64,000 bases of DNA, taken from positions 248,001 to 312,000 of the forward strand of contig NZ_NWUO01000003.1 of the NCBI RefSeq assembly GCF_002895925.1. The letters are read 5' to 3'. Position numbers and translations under genes: made by a program. The notes under the pieces were generated by a model. The model did not search any database, had not been told where the DNA came from, and saw only the letters and a program-made list of their open reading frames with translations. Source of the stretch: Mixta theicola (GTDB lineage Bacteria; Pseudomonadota; Gammaproteobacteria; Enterobacterales; Enterobacteriaceae). Shown here in pieces: positions 44,534 through 52,967 of the stretch (positions within the stretch are counted from its first letter, which is position 1; the number at the start of each line of letters is the position of its first letter).

Positions 44534-46003
44534 CTATCCCCTGTTTTTCAACTGCTGTTGTTCTTTTTGTACCTTGCGCAGCAGCAGCCACATACGCACG
44601 GTGCGTACGGCCACGTTACGCGCTGCGGAACTGGGCGGGAGCGGATCGGGAACCGGCAATTCTTTGGCTGCTTTAGGATGCACAATACCGTTAAGCGTCA
44701 GGTTCGCGACGATAGCAACCAGCGTACCGATGGTGATACCGCTGTGCATAAACAGCTGCAGCATCGGGGGATATTGTGTGAAGAGACCGGGAACCAGCAC
44801 CGGCATCATGCCCAGCCCTAACGTCAGAGCAACCACCAGCCCGTTATTATTATTGCGATAATCCACCTGCCCCAGAGTACGAATGCCTGACACGACAACC
44901 ATGCCAAACATCACAATGCCTGCACCGCCAAGAACTGGTTTCGGGATCAGTACCACCAGCGCCGCCATTTTGGCGAAAATGCCCATTAACATAAGAATGA
45001 TGCCGGAGAGTGACACGACAAAACGGCTGCGTACGCCGGTTAAGCCGATCAGGCCGACGTTTTGTGCGAAAGCAGAGTAAGGAAAGAGATTAAAAAACCC
45101 GCAAATCACGGTAGCCAGCCCGCAGGTATTCAGGCCGTTGCGCAGCATAACGGCATCCACACTTTTGCCCACGATATCGCCCGTGGCCATTAACGAAGAC
45201 ATGGTTTCAACCATCACCACCACCATCACCATAGAAAGCAACGCGACGGGCAAAAGGTGGAATTCAGGCCGGGCAAAATGCATAAACTGCGGTAAGTGAA
45301 ACCAGGAGGTACTGTAAACAAGATTAAAATTCAGCGGGATAAAGAAGTTCCAGATCACCGTTCCGGTAATCAGGCCAATCAGGACGGCAATATTTTTAAT
45401 CATGCCGGTGGCAAAAGTATAAAGATTAAGAATGATCACCAACGTAATAGCCGCCATCAGCAGCGAGAGCAGGTTGCCAAAATCGCTCATGTCGCTACTG
45501 CCGCCGCCTACCCAGACTCCGGCAACCGGCATAATCGACATGCCAATAAGCGTCACGATAGAACCCATCACCACTTTCGGAAAAAAGCGTATTAATCGGC
45601 TAATCCAGGGCGCGCAAAAAAGAATGAAAACGCCGGCGACAATTACCGCCCCGGATATTGCGCCAAGACCGTACTCTTTACCGATCAGCACCATAGGGAT
45701 CAGTGCAGCAAAAGTACAACCCTGAATCAACGGCAGTTTACAGCCCAGCCAGCGGCCAATGCCCATTGACTGCACCAGAGTGGCCACGCCGCAAATAAAC
45801 AAATCTGTGCTAATTAGCAGGATTATGTGCTGTTCAGGTAACCCTACGGCGCTTCCTATCACCAACGGAACCGCGACCGCACCGGCATACATCACTAATA
45901 CATGCTGCAGTCCATAAAGGAACATTTGGCCAATAGGCAAAACCTCATCCACGGGGGACGATGATATTTGCGGGCTTAATACCGTTCTGGCGGATTTTTT
46001 CAT
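44534..46003 (-). CDS. Urate/xanthine permease of the NCS2/NAT family (UacT-like)
   Basis: A 489-residue inner-membrane nucleobase:H+ symporter with about 14 segments. NAT features include the QHVLVMYAGAVAVPL N-terminal motif, FAQNVGLIGLTGVRSR and GGAGIVMFGMV. The C-terminus VRTVRMWLLLRKVQK closely follows E. coli UacT (YgfU), the urate transporter, more than XanQ/XanP, so urate is the best guess. It has a 106-nt leader after a sigma-54 promoter, and heads a three-gene unit with the small membrane protein and fdhF. Substrate is inferred from family resemblance, not proven. Confidence 0.88.
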   Translation of the reverse strand: MKKSARTVLSPQISSSPVDEVLPIGQMFLYGLQHVLVMYAGAVAVPLVIGSAVGLPEQHIILLISTDLFICGVATLVQSMGIGRWLGCKLPLIQGCTFAALIPMVLIGKEYGLGAISGAVIVAGVFILFCAPWISRLIRFFPKVVMGSIVTLIGMSIMPVAGVWVGGGSSDMSDFGNLLSLLMAAITLVIILNLYTFATGMIKNIAVLIGLITGTVIWNFFIPLNFNLVYSTSWFHLPQFMHFARPEFHLLPVALLSMVMVVVMVETMSSLMATGDIVGKSVDAVMLRNGLNTCGLATVICGFFNLFPYSAFAQNVGLIGLTGVRSRFVVSLSGIILMLMGIFAKMAALVVLIPKPVLGGAGIVMFGMVVVSGIRTLGQVDYRNNNNGLVVALTLGLGMMPVLVPGLFTQYPPMLQLFMHSGITIGTLVAIVANLTLNGIVHPKAAKELPVPDPLPPSSAARNVAVRTVRMWLLLRKVQKEQQQLKNRG

Positions 46004-46120
46004 AAACCAGTTCTCTTTTGTACGGCTCCTGCACAGTTAGGCGCCAGGAGCTACGATTCGAAGGCCTTCGCCTCCCTGGTCTGATGTTGCCATCAGGATG
46101 TTGCGCGCATGATGGGATAA

Positions 46121-46136
46121 TGCGTAAGACGTGCCA
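46121..46136 (-). promoter_or_regulatory. Sigma-54 promoter of the permease-fdhF unit
   Basis: On the minus strand TGGCACGTCTTACGCA has GG and GC separated by exactly ten bases and a perfect TGGCACG -24 element (consensus TGGCACG-N4-TTGCW). A transcript would begin near 46109. Confidence 0.8.
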
Positions 46137-46284
46137 GAATTGGGCAAAGCCTGACGCTAAAAAGGTATCTGTGAAGGGCGTCACGGGTTAGCGCGAAAAA
46201 CTGCCAGCAACGAAACAAGAGAAAGTGAAACAGCGCCCTTTTTTCCCTTTGACGACGAAATAAAAGGCGATAAAACAATGCGCT

Positions 46285-46301
46285 TTTCTCACTTTGAGAG
46301 G
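46285..46301. promoter_or_regulatory. Candidate activator site (TTTCTCA dyad) upstream of permease promoter
   Basis: TTTCTCA-CTT-TGAGAGG is a dyad with one or two mismatches to the perfect TTTCTCA-CTA-TGAGAAA at 51078. A further TCTCA half-site follows at 46306-46310. It lies about 185 bp upstream of the predicted start, suitable for an enhancer-binding protein. The other 450 bp of the ssnA-permease gap show no gene. Confidence 0.55.
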
Positions 46302-46457
46302 TTACTTCTCATTCCGGGATACCTTTTACAAGCGCGATAAAACGCTCGATCCCCAGGAAAAGGGGACGTAGAGCGGGGAGGTAAATTGCGGAAAGAAATA
46401 TCAACGCGAGGAGAAATGGCGGCGTCGGGAAAACGATCCTGACACCGCAGAGAGGGT

Positions 46458-47783
46458 TTACAACGCGGCCATACGCCGCCACATTTTTTGCGCAGCGATA
46501 CGGGCTTTTTCATAAAGCGGCGCCACATCCAGTACAAAGGCTTTGTCCTGATAAACGGCCCGCCCGGCAACAAAAACGCTGTCAACGGCGGCGCTGTTCA
46601 TGCCAAAAGCCAGATGCCCGGCAAGATTTTCCGCACATAGCGGAGTCGGGGCGGCGTAATCAAATAGGGTCAGATCGGCAGTGTAACCGGCCGCCAGGCG
46701 GCCAAAAGGCTGACCGAAGTTACGCTCAAGCAAAACATTGCCGTTATACAGCATCTGTAAAAATTTATCGGTGCCTGCCAGCCCGCCCGCATCACGGTGT
46801 TTAAACCAGGCAAATTTTAACTCCTCCAGCATATCGGAACCGATGCCATCAGTGCCCAACGCAGCCCATTTCACGGCGGGTAAATGCGAATTGTATCCTA
46901 CGTGATTATTCATATTAGAGCGGGCGTTATGCACCAGAAAAGCATTGTGCTGGTTCAACAGTTCAATTTCCTGCGGCGAAATCCAAAGCCCATGCGCGAT
47001 CAGCGTTTTTTCACTGAGAAGGCCGAACTTATTCAGGCGAACCAGCGGATCCATGCCATATTTATCGTGACTGTGAGAAACATCGTAGCGATCTTCGGCA
47101 ACGTGAATATGCAGCCCTCGTCCGGTTTCTTTACAGGCCCCGGCAAGATGCTCCAACCCAATATCCGGTACGGTGAAAGGCGCGTGCGCCCCCATATGCG
47201 CCTCAACCAGATAATGCTGTGGATTTTTCCGTTTTTCCCTGTCGATCAGCTGCGCAAACTCGCTGTTTTCTTTGATTCCCGCCAGCAGCTCCGCCTGTCC
47301 GCCGTTACGATCGGTAGTTTCAAAACAGGTCATACCGCGCAGGCCCACATGAATAAACGCCTCGCGCAGCACCGCCAGCGAGCCCTGTATAAAAGCCGGT
47401 GAGGCGTGATGATCGATAACGGCAGTGCAGCCGTTTTTGATCGCCTCCAGCGAGCAGATAACGCCGCTGTAATAGAGTGACTCTTCATCCAGCGCCCGAT
47501 CGAGACGCCACCAGAGGTTTTTCAGCGTGGAAATAAAGTCCGGACACGGCCCAATTGGTGCCATCACGCCACGCGACAGTCCCGAATAAAAGTGATTGTG
47601 GGCGCAAACCAGCCCCGGCATTACCAGCTTGCCGTTCATCTCTTTGACGACGGCCTGCGGATAGAGAGAGCTCAGATTTTCGCCCACCGCCACGATTTTA
47701 TCATCGGCAATAACAATATCCGTTGCGGGATTGACCGAGGCGGGGAACAGCTCGACGGCGATACAGTTTTTTAGCAGCAGCAT
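46458..47783 (-). CDS. ssnA: Amidohydrolase SsnA (putative purine/aminohydrolase)
   Basis: A 441-residue metal-dependent hydrolase of the ATZ/TRZ (chlorohydrolase/guanine deaminase-like) family. Metal ligands are the His pair in CAHNHF near residue 62, HIHVAE near 228, AHG near 265 and the Asp of GTDGIGSD near 313. E. coli ssnA lies beside ygfK as here, and the gene is among those needed for anaerobic purine catabolism in gut bacteria. It starts 1 bp after the ygfK stop codon, so the two are translated together. The likely reaction is hydrolysis of a ring-opening intermediate, which is inference. Confidence 0.92.
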   Translation of the reverse strand: MLLLKNCIAVELFPASVNPATDIVIADDKIVAVGENLSSLYPQAVVKEMNGKLVMPGLVCAHNHFYSGLSRGVMAPIGPCPDFISTLKNLWWRLDRALDEESLYYSGVICSLEAIKNGCTAVIDHHASPAFIQGSLAVLREAFIHVGLRGMTCFETTDRNGGQAELLAGIKENSEFAQLIDREKRKNPQHYLVEAHMGAHAPFTVPDIGLEHLAGACKETGRGLHIHVAEDRYDVSHSHDKYGMDPLVRLNKFGLLSEKTLIAHGLWISPQEIELLNQHNAFLVHNARSNMNNHVGYNSHLPAVKWAALGTDGIGSDMLEELKFAWFKHRDAGGLAGTDKFLQMLYNGNVLLERNFGQPFGRLAAGYTADLTLFDYAAPTPLCAENLAGHLAFGMNSAAVDSVFVAGRAVYQDKAFVLDVAPLYEKARIAAQKMWRRMAAL

Positions 47784-47784
47784 G

Positions 47785-50700
47785 TTATTCCTCCACGGTG
47801 CCTAATAAGTAATAGTGATGCTGACGGGTGTAATCGATAATCGCCGCCATTTCGGTCAGCGCTTCCGGCAGATCGACTATTCGTCGCTGTCCATCCAGCT
47901 TCAGCTGCCATATTTTCCCGTCGTGGCGGATACGTATCTCATCTCTGCCCAACAGGAAGCCGGGATTGCTGCTGTTATTAAAATCCTGAGCAAGGCTAAA
48001 CAGCGTGATCTTGTCGGTATAAGGCTTGCCCTGCCACGGACAGAACTGCGCACAGTTGCCGCACTCATTACACAAGGCGTCGAGATGCAGGATCTGTTGA
48101 CGGCTGTTAAAGCCCGGCACGGCGATGGCGACATTTGCCCGATTAGGACAAACATCAACGCATTTACTGCACACATAGTTGCAAGAAAGACAGCGCTCGG
48201 CCTCCTGACGGGCAAATGCATCAGGCGCATCAGAGGAAACCTGCCGTAGCGCAATGCGCCCTTTACGGGCATAAATTTCAAGCGGATCGGTATTCAGACG
48301 ATAAGACGGCGACGAACCGTTGCTGATATTTTCACGCGCCAGGATAGCATCACAGGCCTTACGCGCGCCGCCAATGGCCGCCACAATTGAGGCCGGACCG
48401 CTTTGCACATCACCCATCAGGAAGACGTTCTCTAAGGTGGTTTCCAGCGTATCCGGATTGACCTCTGGGATCCCGTCGCGCCCCACCGTCAGGCCAAACT
48501 GCCGCAAGAGCTGTTCGTCGTTTTTTTCACCGGTCGCGGTAATTAAAGCGTCAAAATGTTGCGTCAGCGTCCGATCGGTGGCGACAGGACGGCGACGGCC
48601 ATCCTTGCCCGGCTCGCCGGGCTTCATTACCCGTAGCTGCAGCGAACCATCAGGCTCATAACGTTCCGGATTAACCAGCGTCATGAAGGTAACGCCTTCG
48701 GCTCTGGCTTCGGCGATCTCTTCAGGCCAGGCGGGCATATCCTCTTCCTGACGACGGTAAATAATGGTCGCGCTATTAACGCCATCCAGTCGCAGCGCGG
48801 CGCGGGCACAATCCATCGCGGTATTCCCGGCCCCCACTACGGCAATATCGCCATACAGCGAAACCTTGTTCTGATTAAACTGGCGCAGGAAATGAAATGA
48901 CGGCAAAACATTGGGATTATCGCCCTCCAGCTGGAGCCTGGCGCTGCTGCCGGCTCCAGTACCGATGCAGACATAGTGGAATCCCTGACGTTTCAGCGCG
49001 GCGGGCGTTATCCCTTCCTGACAGCCATACACAAATTTCACGCCGTGATCGGCTATAAAATCAATATCCTGCTGTATCAGCTCTGCGGGAATGCGGAAGC
49101 GAGGCACGATATTTCTGACTATGCCGCCAGCGTTATCTTCACGTTCAAACAGCGTGACCGGATGGCCAGCTCGCGCCAGAAAATAGCCCGCAGCCAGGCC
49201 GGCGGGCCCGGCACCGATCACCGCGACCGGATGTTTTTCACCGGATCCGGCGGGTTTGTGCCAGCGCTGACGGTAGCCTTCCCACCCTTTTTCACGCACG
49301 ATTTTTTTGATTTGGCGAATATTGAGCGCATTGTCATAATCCAGACGAGTACAGTTGTACTGACACTGATGATCGCAGATATGACCGGTAATCGAAGGCA
49401 GGGCATTGCGTTGATAAATTAATGACAGCGCATCAACATAACGCCCCTCTCCGGCCAGCCGCAAATATTCCGGAATATCCTGTTTAATGGCGCAGGCGGT
49501 CACGCAGGGCGCGATATAACAATCGGTCAGCGGCAGCGGTCCGCCCGCATCGATCTCTGCTTTCCCTTTCCAGCTTTTTTGCGCCCAGTCAACTTCCAGC
49601 GCCAGTCTGGCCAGCTCGTTGAGCCGTTCGACGTCAATCCCCTGCTCCTGACGCGGCGCGCAGTTATCCAGCAGCCGGGCGCAGGTCGCCATACGTAAAT
49701 ACCCGCCCGGCTTCAGCAGATCCGTCGCCATAGTGATGGGCTGAATGCCGGTAGCCAAAATATCGCAGATATTGTACTGGCTGGCGCCGCCTGAATAGGA
49801 GATGGGCAACTGCCCGTTAAAATGACGCGAAAGCAGCGCCGCCACGTTTATTGACAGCGGGAATAATGCCCGTCCGGACATGTACATCTCATCGCCGGGC
49901 AGGCGTTTTTTATGGTTGCGGGTTCCCAGGGTGTTGGTCAGCTTTACGCCGAAGCTGAGCTGCCTTTCCTTTGCCAGCGCCACCAGACGCCCCAGCATAT
50001 CCAGTGCCTGCGTCAGCTGTAGATCATGGCTGAAGGCCTCTTCATCCAGTTCAATATAGTTAAAACCGTTGCCATCAAGAATGCTGCGCACTTTGCCGTA
50101 GCCCAGCAGCGTAGGGTTTAGTTTGACGAAGGTATGAATCTTTTTCTCCGTCAGCATATAGCGGCAGATAGATTCAATTTCATCTGGCGGACAGCCGTGC
50201 ATGGTCGAGAGCGTCACGCTGCGCACCAGGTGCGGATGGATCGTTTCTGTCAGCTGGTTCAGAACGGCCGGCGTGGCCTTAGCTAATAAGCGCCAGCCGC
50301 CGCGCTGAATAAACTGCGCCAGCTCCTGACGGTAACGGTTAAATTTCTCATTTTTGTCGGCATCCAGCATTTCATTGATGAACTTCTGCATCGGCGGCTG
50401 AGTAATGCCTTTGAGATCGTACCCCACGCTCATATTAAAAATAAAAGAGCGCCCCCGATCGGGATTACGCGGCGACAGCAGCGCCTCCAGCAGCCATAGC
50501 GCAAACCAGGCTTTGAGATATTCATCCCACGCTTTCGCGAGGGTAAATTCAGTAGACCATTCGGTATTAAACGCCTCATCGCTGGAATCGATACAGGGTT
50601 TCTCCAGCTCCAGCCGGTCGAGGATTTGTACGGTTTTCAGCTCAATAAAGCTGCCGCCGGTCAGCCAGGCGACAATAATATTGGGCGCCAGCTGCGTATG

Positions 50701-50883
50701 CGGCCCCGCCGCCGGGCCAATAGCCGTATCGCAGGTTTCGCCGAACAGTGAAATTTGCTTCTCCGGGTTACGGACATAAAATTCGTTTTCAGGAATGCCG
50801 AAAATGCTTTGTTCCTCTTCATATTCGGCACAGATGCGCGTCAGTAGCTCACTAAAAGGAATAGGACGCATAATGTCAGCCAT
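47785..50883 (-). CDS. ygfK: YgfK, multi-domain flavo-iron-sulfur reductase (putative selenate reductase subunit)
   Basis: A 1032-residue protein matching E. coli YgfK over its length. The N-terminal ~430 residues are a dihydroorotate/dihydropyrimidine dehydrogenase-like barrel (TLSTMHGCPPDEIE; VKLNPTLLGYG; ISYSGGASQ). The middle is a GltD-like module with Cys clusters (CYIAPCVTACAIKQD; HICDHQCQYNC) and two dinucleotide folds (VIGAGPAGLAAGYFLA; VVGAGNTAMDCARAAL). The C-terminus has two 4Fe-4S ferredoxin motifs (CLSCNYVCSKCVDVCPN; CNECGNCAQFCPW). It probably passes electrons to a purine-derived ring. AAGGAG six bases before ATG 50883 supports the start. It heads the ygfK-ssnA unit behind a sigma-54 promoter. 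Confidence 0.93.
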   Translation of the reverse strand: MADIMRPIPFSELLTRICAEYEEEQSIFGIPENEFYVRNPEKQISLFGETCDTAIGPAAGPHTQLAPNIIVAWLTGGSFIELKTVQILDRLELEKPCIDSSDEAFNTEWSTEFTLAKAWDEYLKAWFALWLLEALLSPRNPDRGRSFIFNMSVGYDLKGITQPPMQKFINEMLDADKNEKFNRYRQELAQFIQRGGWRLLAKATPAVLNQLTETIHPHLVRSVTLSTMHGCPPDEIESICRYMLTEKKIHTFVKLNPTLLGYGKVRSILDGNGFNYIELDEEAFSHDLQLTQALDMLGRLVALAKERQLSFGVKLTNTLGTRNHKKRLPGDEMYMSGRALFPLSINVAALLSRHFNGQLPISYSGGASQYNICDILATGIQPITMATDLLKPGGYLRMATCARLLDNCAPRQEQGIDVERLNELARLALEVDWAQKSWKGKAEIDAGGPLPLTDCYIAPCVTACAIKQDIPEYLRLAGEGRYVDALSLIYQRNALPSITGHICDHQCQYNCTRLDYDNALNIRQIKKIVREKGWEGYRQRWHKPAGSGEKHPVAVIGAGPAGLAAGYFLARAGHPVTLFEREDNAGGIVRNIVPRFRIPAELIQQDIDFIADHGVKFVYGCQEGITPAALKRQGFHYVCIGTGAGSSARLQLEGDNPNVLPSFHFLRQFNQNKVSLYGDIAVVGAGNTAMDCARAALRLDGVNSATIIYRRQEEDMPAWPEEIAEARAEGVTFMTLVNPERYEPDGSLQLRVMKPGEPGKDGRRRPVATDRTLTQHFDALITATGEKNDEQLLRQFGLTVGRDGIPEVNPDTLETTLENVFLMGDVQSGPASIVAAIGGARKACDAILARENISNGSSPSYRLNTDPLEIYARKGRIALRQVSSDAPDAFARQEAERCLSCNYVCSKCVDVCPNRANVAIAVPGFNSRQQILHLDALCNECGNCAQFCPWQGKPYTDKITLFSLAQDFNNSSNPGFLLGRDEIRIRHDGKIWQLKLDGQRRIVDLPEALTEMAAIIDYTRQHHYYLLGTVEE

Positions 50884-50967
50884 ACATTGCTCCTTGCTGA
50901 AATTTATTGTGTTTACCAGCCCGCTGCGCCATATCAGTTTCGTTCGCGCAAGCCGTTATTTGTTTAA

Positions 50968-50983
50968 AGCAACTTCCAGACCA
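50968..50983 (-). promoter_or_regulatory. Sigma-54 promoter of ygfK-ssnA
   Basis: On the minus strand TGGTCTGGAAGTTGCT has GG-N10-GC spacing and a full TTGCT -12 element. The start would be near 50956, giving a 73-nt leader to ygfK. Confidence 0.7.
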
Positions 50984-51077
50984 CTCCGGCCACCCTGGCG
51001 TTTTTAGGCGTGGAGAGTGATCGGTTTCTCATTCTGCTAAGTGAAATATCATCCGAAATTGTCAGAGTGATTCTCTG

Positions 51078-51094
51078 TTTCTCACTATGAGAAA
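51078..51094. promoter_or_regulatory. Candidate enhancer (TTTCTCA-N3-TGAGAAA) shared by two sigma-54 promoters
   Basis: TTTCTCACTATGAGAAA is a perfect 7-bp inverted repeat. A second TTTCTCA half-site lies at 51025-51031. The dyad centre is about 130 bp upstream of the ygfK start and 85 bp upstream of the divergent gene's start, the usual range for a sigma-54 activator. YgeV is the likely protein; this is inference. Confidence 0.6.
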
Positions 51095-51143
51095 AAAGCT
51101 TCCGATGGAAAATTTAACGTTTTGATTTTAAATAAAAAATAAG

Positions 51144-51159
51144 CGGCATAAGAGTTGCT
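51144..51159 (+). promoter_or_regulatory. Sigma-54 promoter of the XdhC-type gene
   Basis: CGGCATAAGAGTTGCT has GG-N10-GC spacing, a GGCA -24 core and a full TTGCT -12 element. The predicted start near 51171 gives a 23-nt leader to the ATG at 51194. Confidence 0.7.
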
Positions 51160-51193
51160 AGGCATGACGTATCGGCAAAAAGGAGAAAAAGCG

Positions 51194-52045
51194 ATGCGTT
51201 TATTTAACGAACTGGCGCGCCTTGAAGAACAGAATTGTGCCTTTGCCCTGCTGCAGATCATCGAGTGTCGCGGCTCCACGCCGCGTCATTCGGCGTGGAT
51301 GATCGTCACCGAGCAGGGCGATACGGCGGGCACTATTGGCGGCGGGATGATGGAGCGGCTGGCCATTGATGCGGCGCGGGAAGCGATCGCGCAGGGCGCT
51401 TCCCGGCTCTTTGAGGCGCGGCTGGCGCGTCAGGGAGAAAATGCGGTAGGTTCAGATTGCGGCGGGGCTATGACCATTCATATTGCCGTTTATCCCCGTC
51501 GTCCGGCGCTTTTTCTGCTGGGCGCGGGCCATGTTAACCGCGAGGTCGCCAGGCTGGCCGTTGGACTTGGCTTCATCGTAACGCTGGCGGATACCTGGCC
51601 CGCTAATTTACAGCATCCTGATCTGCCAGCAGTATGCCGTCGCGTCGGCGGCAACGATTACGCCGCCATCGTGCCTCAGCTTGGTCTTGATGAGCAAAGT
51701 TATGTGATTATCGCCACCAACCATGAAGATCGCGAAGCGCTGGAGCAGATTATTGATTTGCCGTTCCGCTATCTGGGGCTGCTGGCCAGCACGCGAAAAG
51801 CCCACCATTTCCGTAATTTGCTGCGTAAAGAACATGGCCTTAGCGAAGAACAGCTGGCGCGGCTGCACGCCCCGCTTGGCCTGAGGATTGGCGCAGAGAC
51901 GCCGGTGGAAATTGCCGTCAGCATTATCGCCGAGCTGATCCAGCTTTACCGAACCGGCCAGATTATCCCGGTATCGCAGCAGCAGGATCCGGCGTCTGCC
52001 GCCAGGCTAACGCCGGTCGAAAAGCCAGTACCGCTTAGCGGCTAA
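51194..52045 (+). CDS. XdhC/CoxI-type molybdenum hydroxylase maturation protein
   Basis: A 283-residue accessory protein. The N-terminal XdhC_CoxI domain (LLQIIECRGSTPRHSAWMIV; GTIGGGMMERLAI) is followed by a Rossmann-like XdhC_C domain (LLGAGHVNREVARLAVGLGF; YLGLLASTRKAHHF). XdhC proteins bind molybdenum cofactor and insert the sulfurated form into xanthine dehydrogenase-type enzymes. I chose ATG at 51194, preceded by AAGGAG and downstream of the sigma-54 promoter, rather than the open frame from 51155. It lies on the opposite strand inside the purine island, and its last 11 bp overlap the end of yqeA. Its natural client is the hydroxylase encoded at 60.8-64 kb. Confidence 0.88.
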   Translation: MRLFNELARLEEQNCAFALLQIIECRGSTPRHSAWMIVTEQGDTAGTIGGGMMERLAIDAAREAIAQGASRLFEARLARQGENAVGSDCGGAMTIHIAVYPRRPALFLLGAGHVNREVARLAVGLGFIVTLADTWPANLQHPDLPAVCRRVGGNDYAAIVPQLGLDEQSYVIIATNHEDREALEQIIDLPFRYLGLLASTRKAHHFRNLLRKEHGLSEEQLARLHAPLGLRIGAETPVEIAVSIIAELIQLYRTGQIIPVSQQQDPASAARLTPVEKPVPLSG

Positions 52046-52967
52046 TGGTTGTTCCGGTTAAACCGGCAATGCCGTCTTTGGCGCGCTCCAGCAGAGTGAT
52101 TAAGGTTTTTCTGCCGGGGCGCGAGGCCGCAAATGTCAGGGCCGCTTCAACTTTTGGCAACATCGAACCCGGCGCAAATTGCCCTTCAGCAATGTATCCC
52201 TCGGCCTCTGCCACCGTCATATGATCCAGGCCGCGTTCTTGTGACGTATTAAAGTTAATCGCCACTTTTTCTACCGCCGTCAAAATAATCAGCATATCGG
52301 CGTTAAGATCGCGCGCCAGAATCGCGCTGGCCCGGTCTTTATCAATCACCGCGCTCACGCCCTTCAGAACATCGCCCTCCGCCACCACCGGGATCCCGCC
52401 GCCGCCAATAGTGACCGGCACCACGCCTGCAGCCAGCAACGCCTCGATCGCTTCAATCTCCACGATCTCTTTGGGCTCCGGCGAGGCAACAACGCGTCGC
52501 CAGCCACGGCCCGCATCCTGTTTAACCGCCGTTCCCTGGACTGCCAGCGAGTCGGCATCCTCCTGGGTTAAAAAGCTTCCAATCGGTTTATCCGGTTTGA
52601 GAAAAGCGGGATCGTTAGCATCGACGCGCACCTGAGTAATGAGCGAAGTGACACACTTGTGAATACCTCGTTTGAGCAGCATTTCTCGTATGGCATTCTG
52701 AAGATCATAACCGATATATCCCTGGCTTAACGCCACGCATACCGACATCGGCAACACGGGTGAATGCGTTGGCGTATGGGCCGCCGCTTCAAAAGCCTGC
52801 TGGATCATACCAACCTGTGGGCCGTTACCGTGCGTTATGACTAACTCGTGCCCTTCTTCAATCAGGTCGACAATAGCCGATGCCGTGGTATGAACCGCCT
52901 TCATCTGTTCGGTCAGGCCTTTGCCTAAGGCATTGCCGCCAAGGGCAAGTACAATTCTCTGCTTCAT
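52035..52967 (-). CDS. yqeA: Carbamate kinase-like protein YqeA
   Basis: A 310-residue amino-acid-kinase-fold enzyme of the ArcC/carbamate kinase family, which makes ATP from carbamoyl phosphate and ADP. Motifs are ALGGNALGKGL at the N-terminus, ITHGNGPQVGMIQQ, TIGGGGIPVV and VIDKDRASAILA. In E. coli yqeA sits after hyuA as here. Its start codon overlaps the hyuA stop by 4 bp (ATGA). Together with YgeW it forms an energy-yielding step for carbamoyl groups released from purine rings. Its 3' end overlaps a convergent gene by 11 bp. Confidence 0.92.
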   Translation of the reverse strand: MKQRIVLALGGNALGKGLTEQMKAVHTTASAIVDLIEEGHELVITHGNGPQVGMIQQAFEAAAHTPTHSPVLPMSVCVALSQGYIGYDLQNAIREMLLKRGIHKCVTSLITQVRVDANDPAFLKPDKPIGSFLTQEDADSLAVQGTAVKQDAGRGWRRVVASPEPKEIVEIEAIEALLAAGVVPVTIGGGGIPVVAEGDVLKGVSAVIDKDRASAILARDLNADMLIILTAVEKVAINFNTSQERGLDHMTVAEAEGYIAEGQFAPGSMLPKVEAALTFAASRPGRKTLITLLERAKDGIAGLTGTTISR

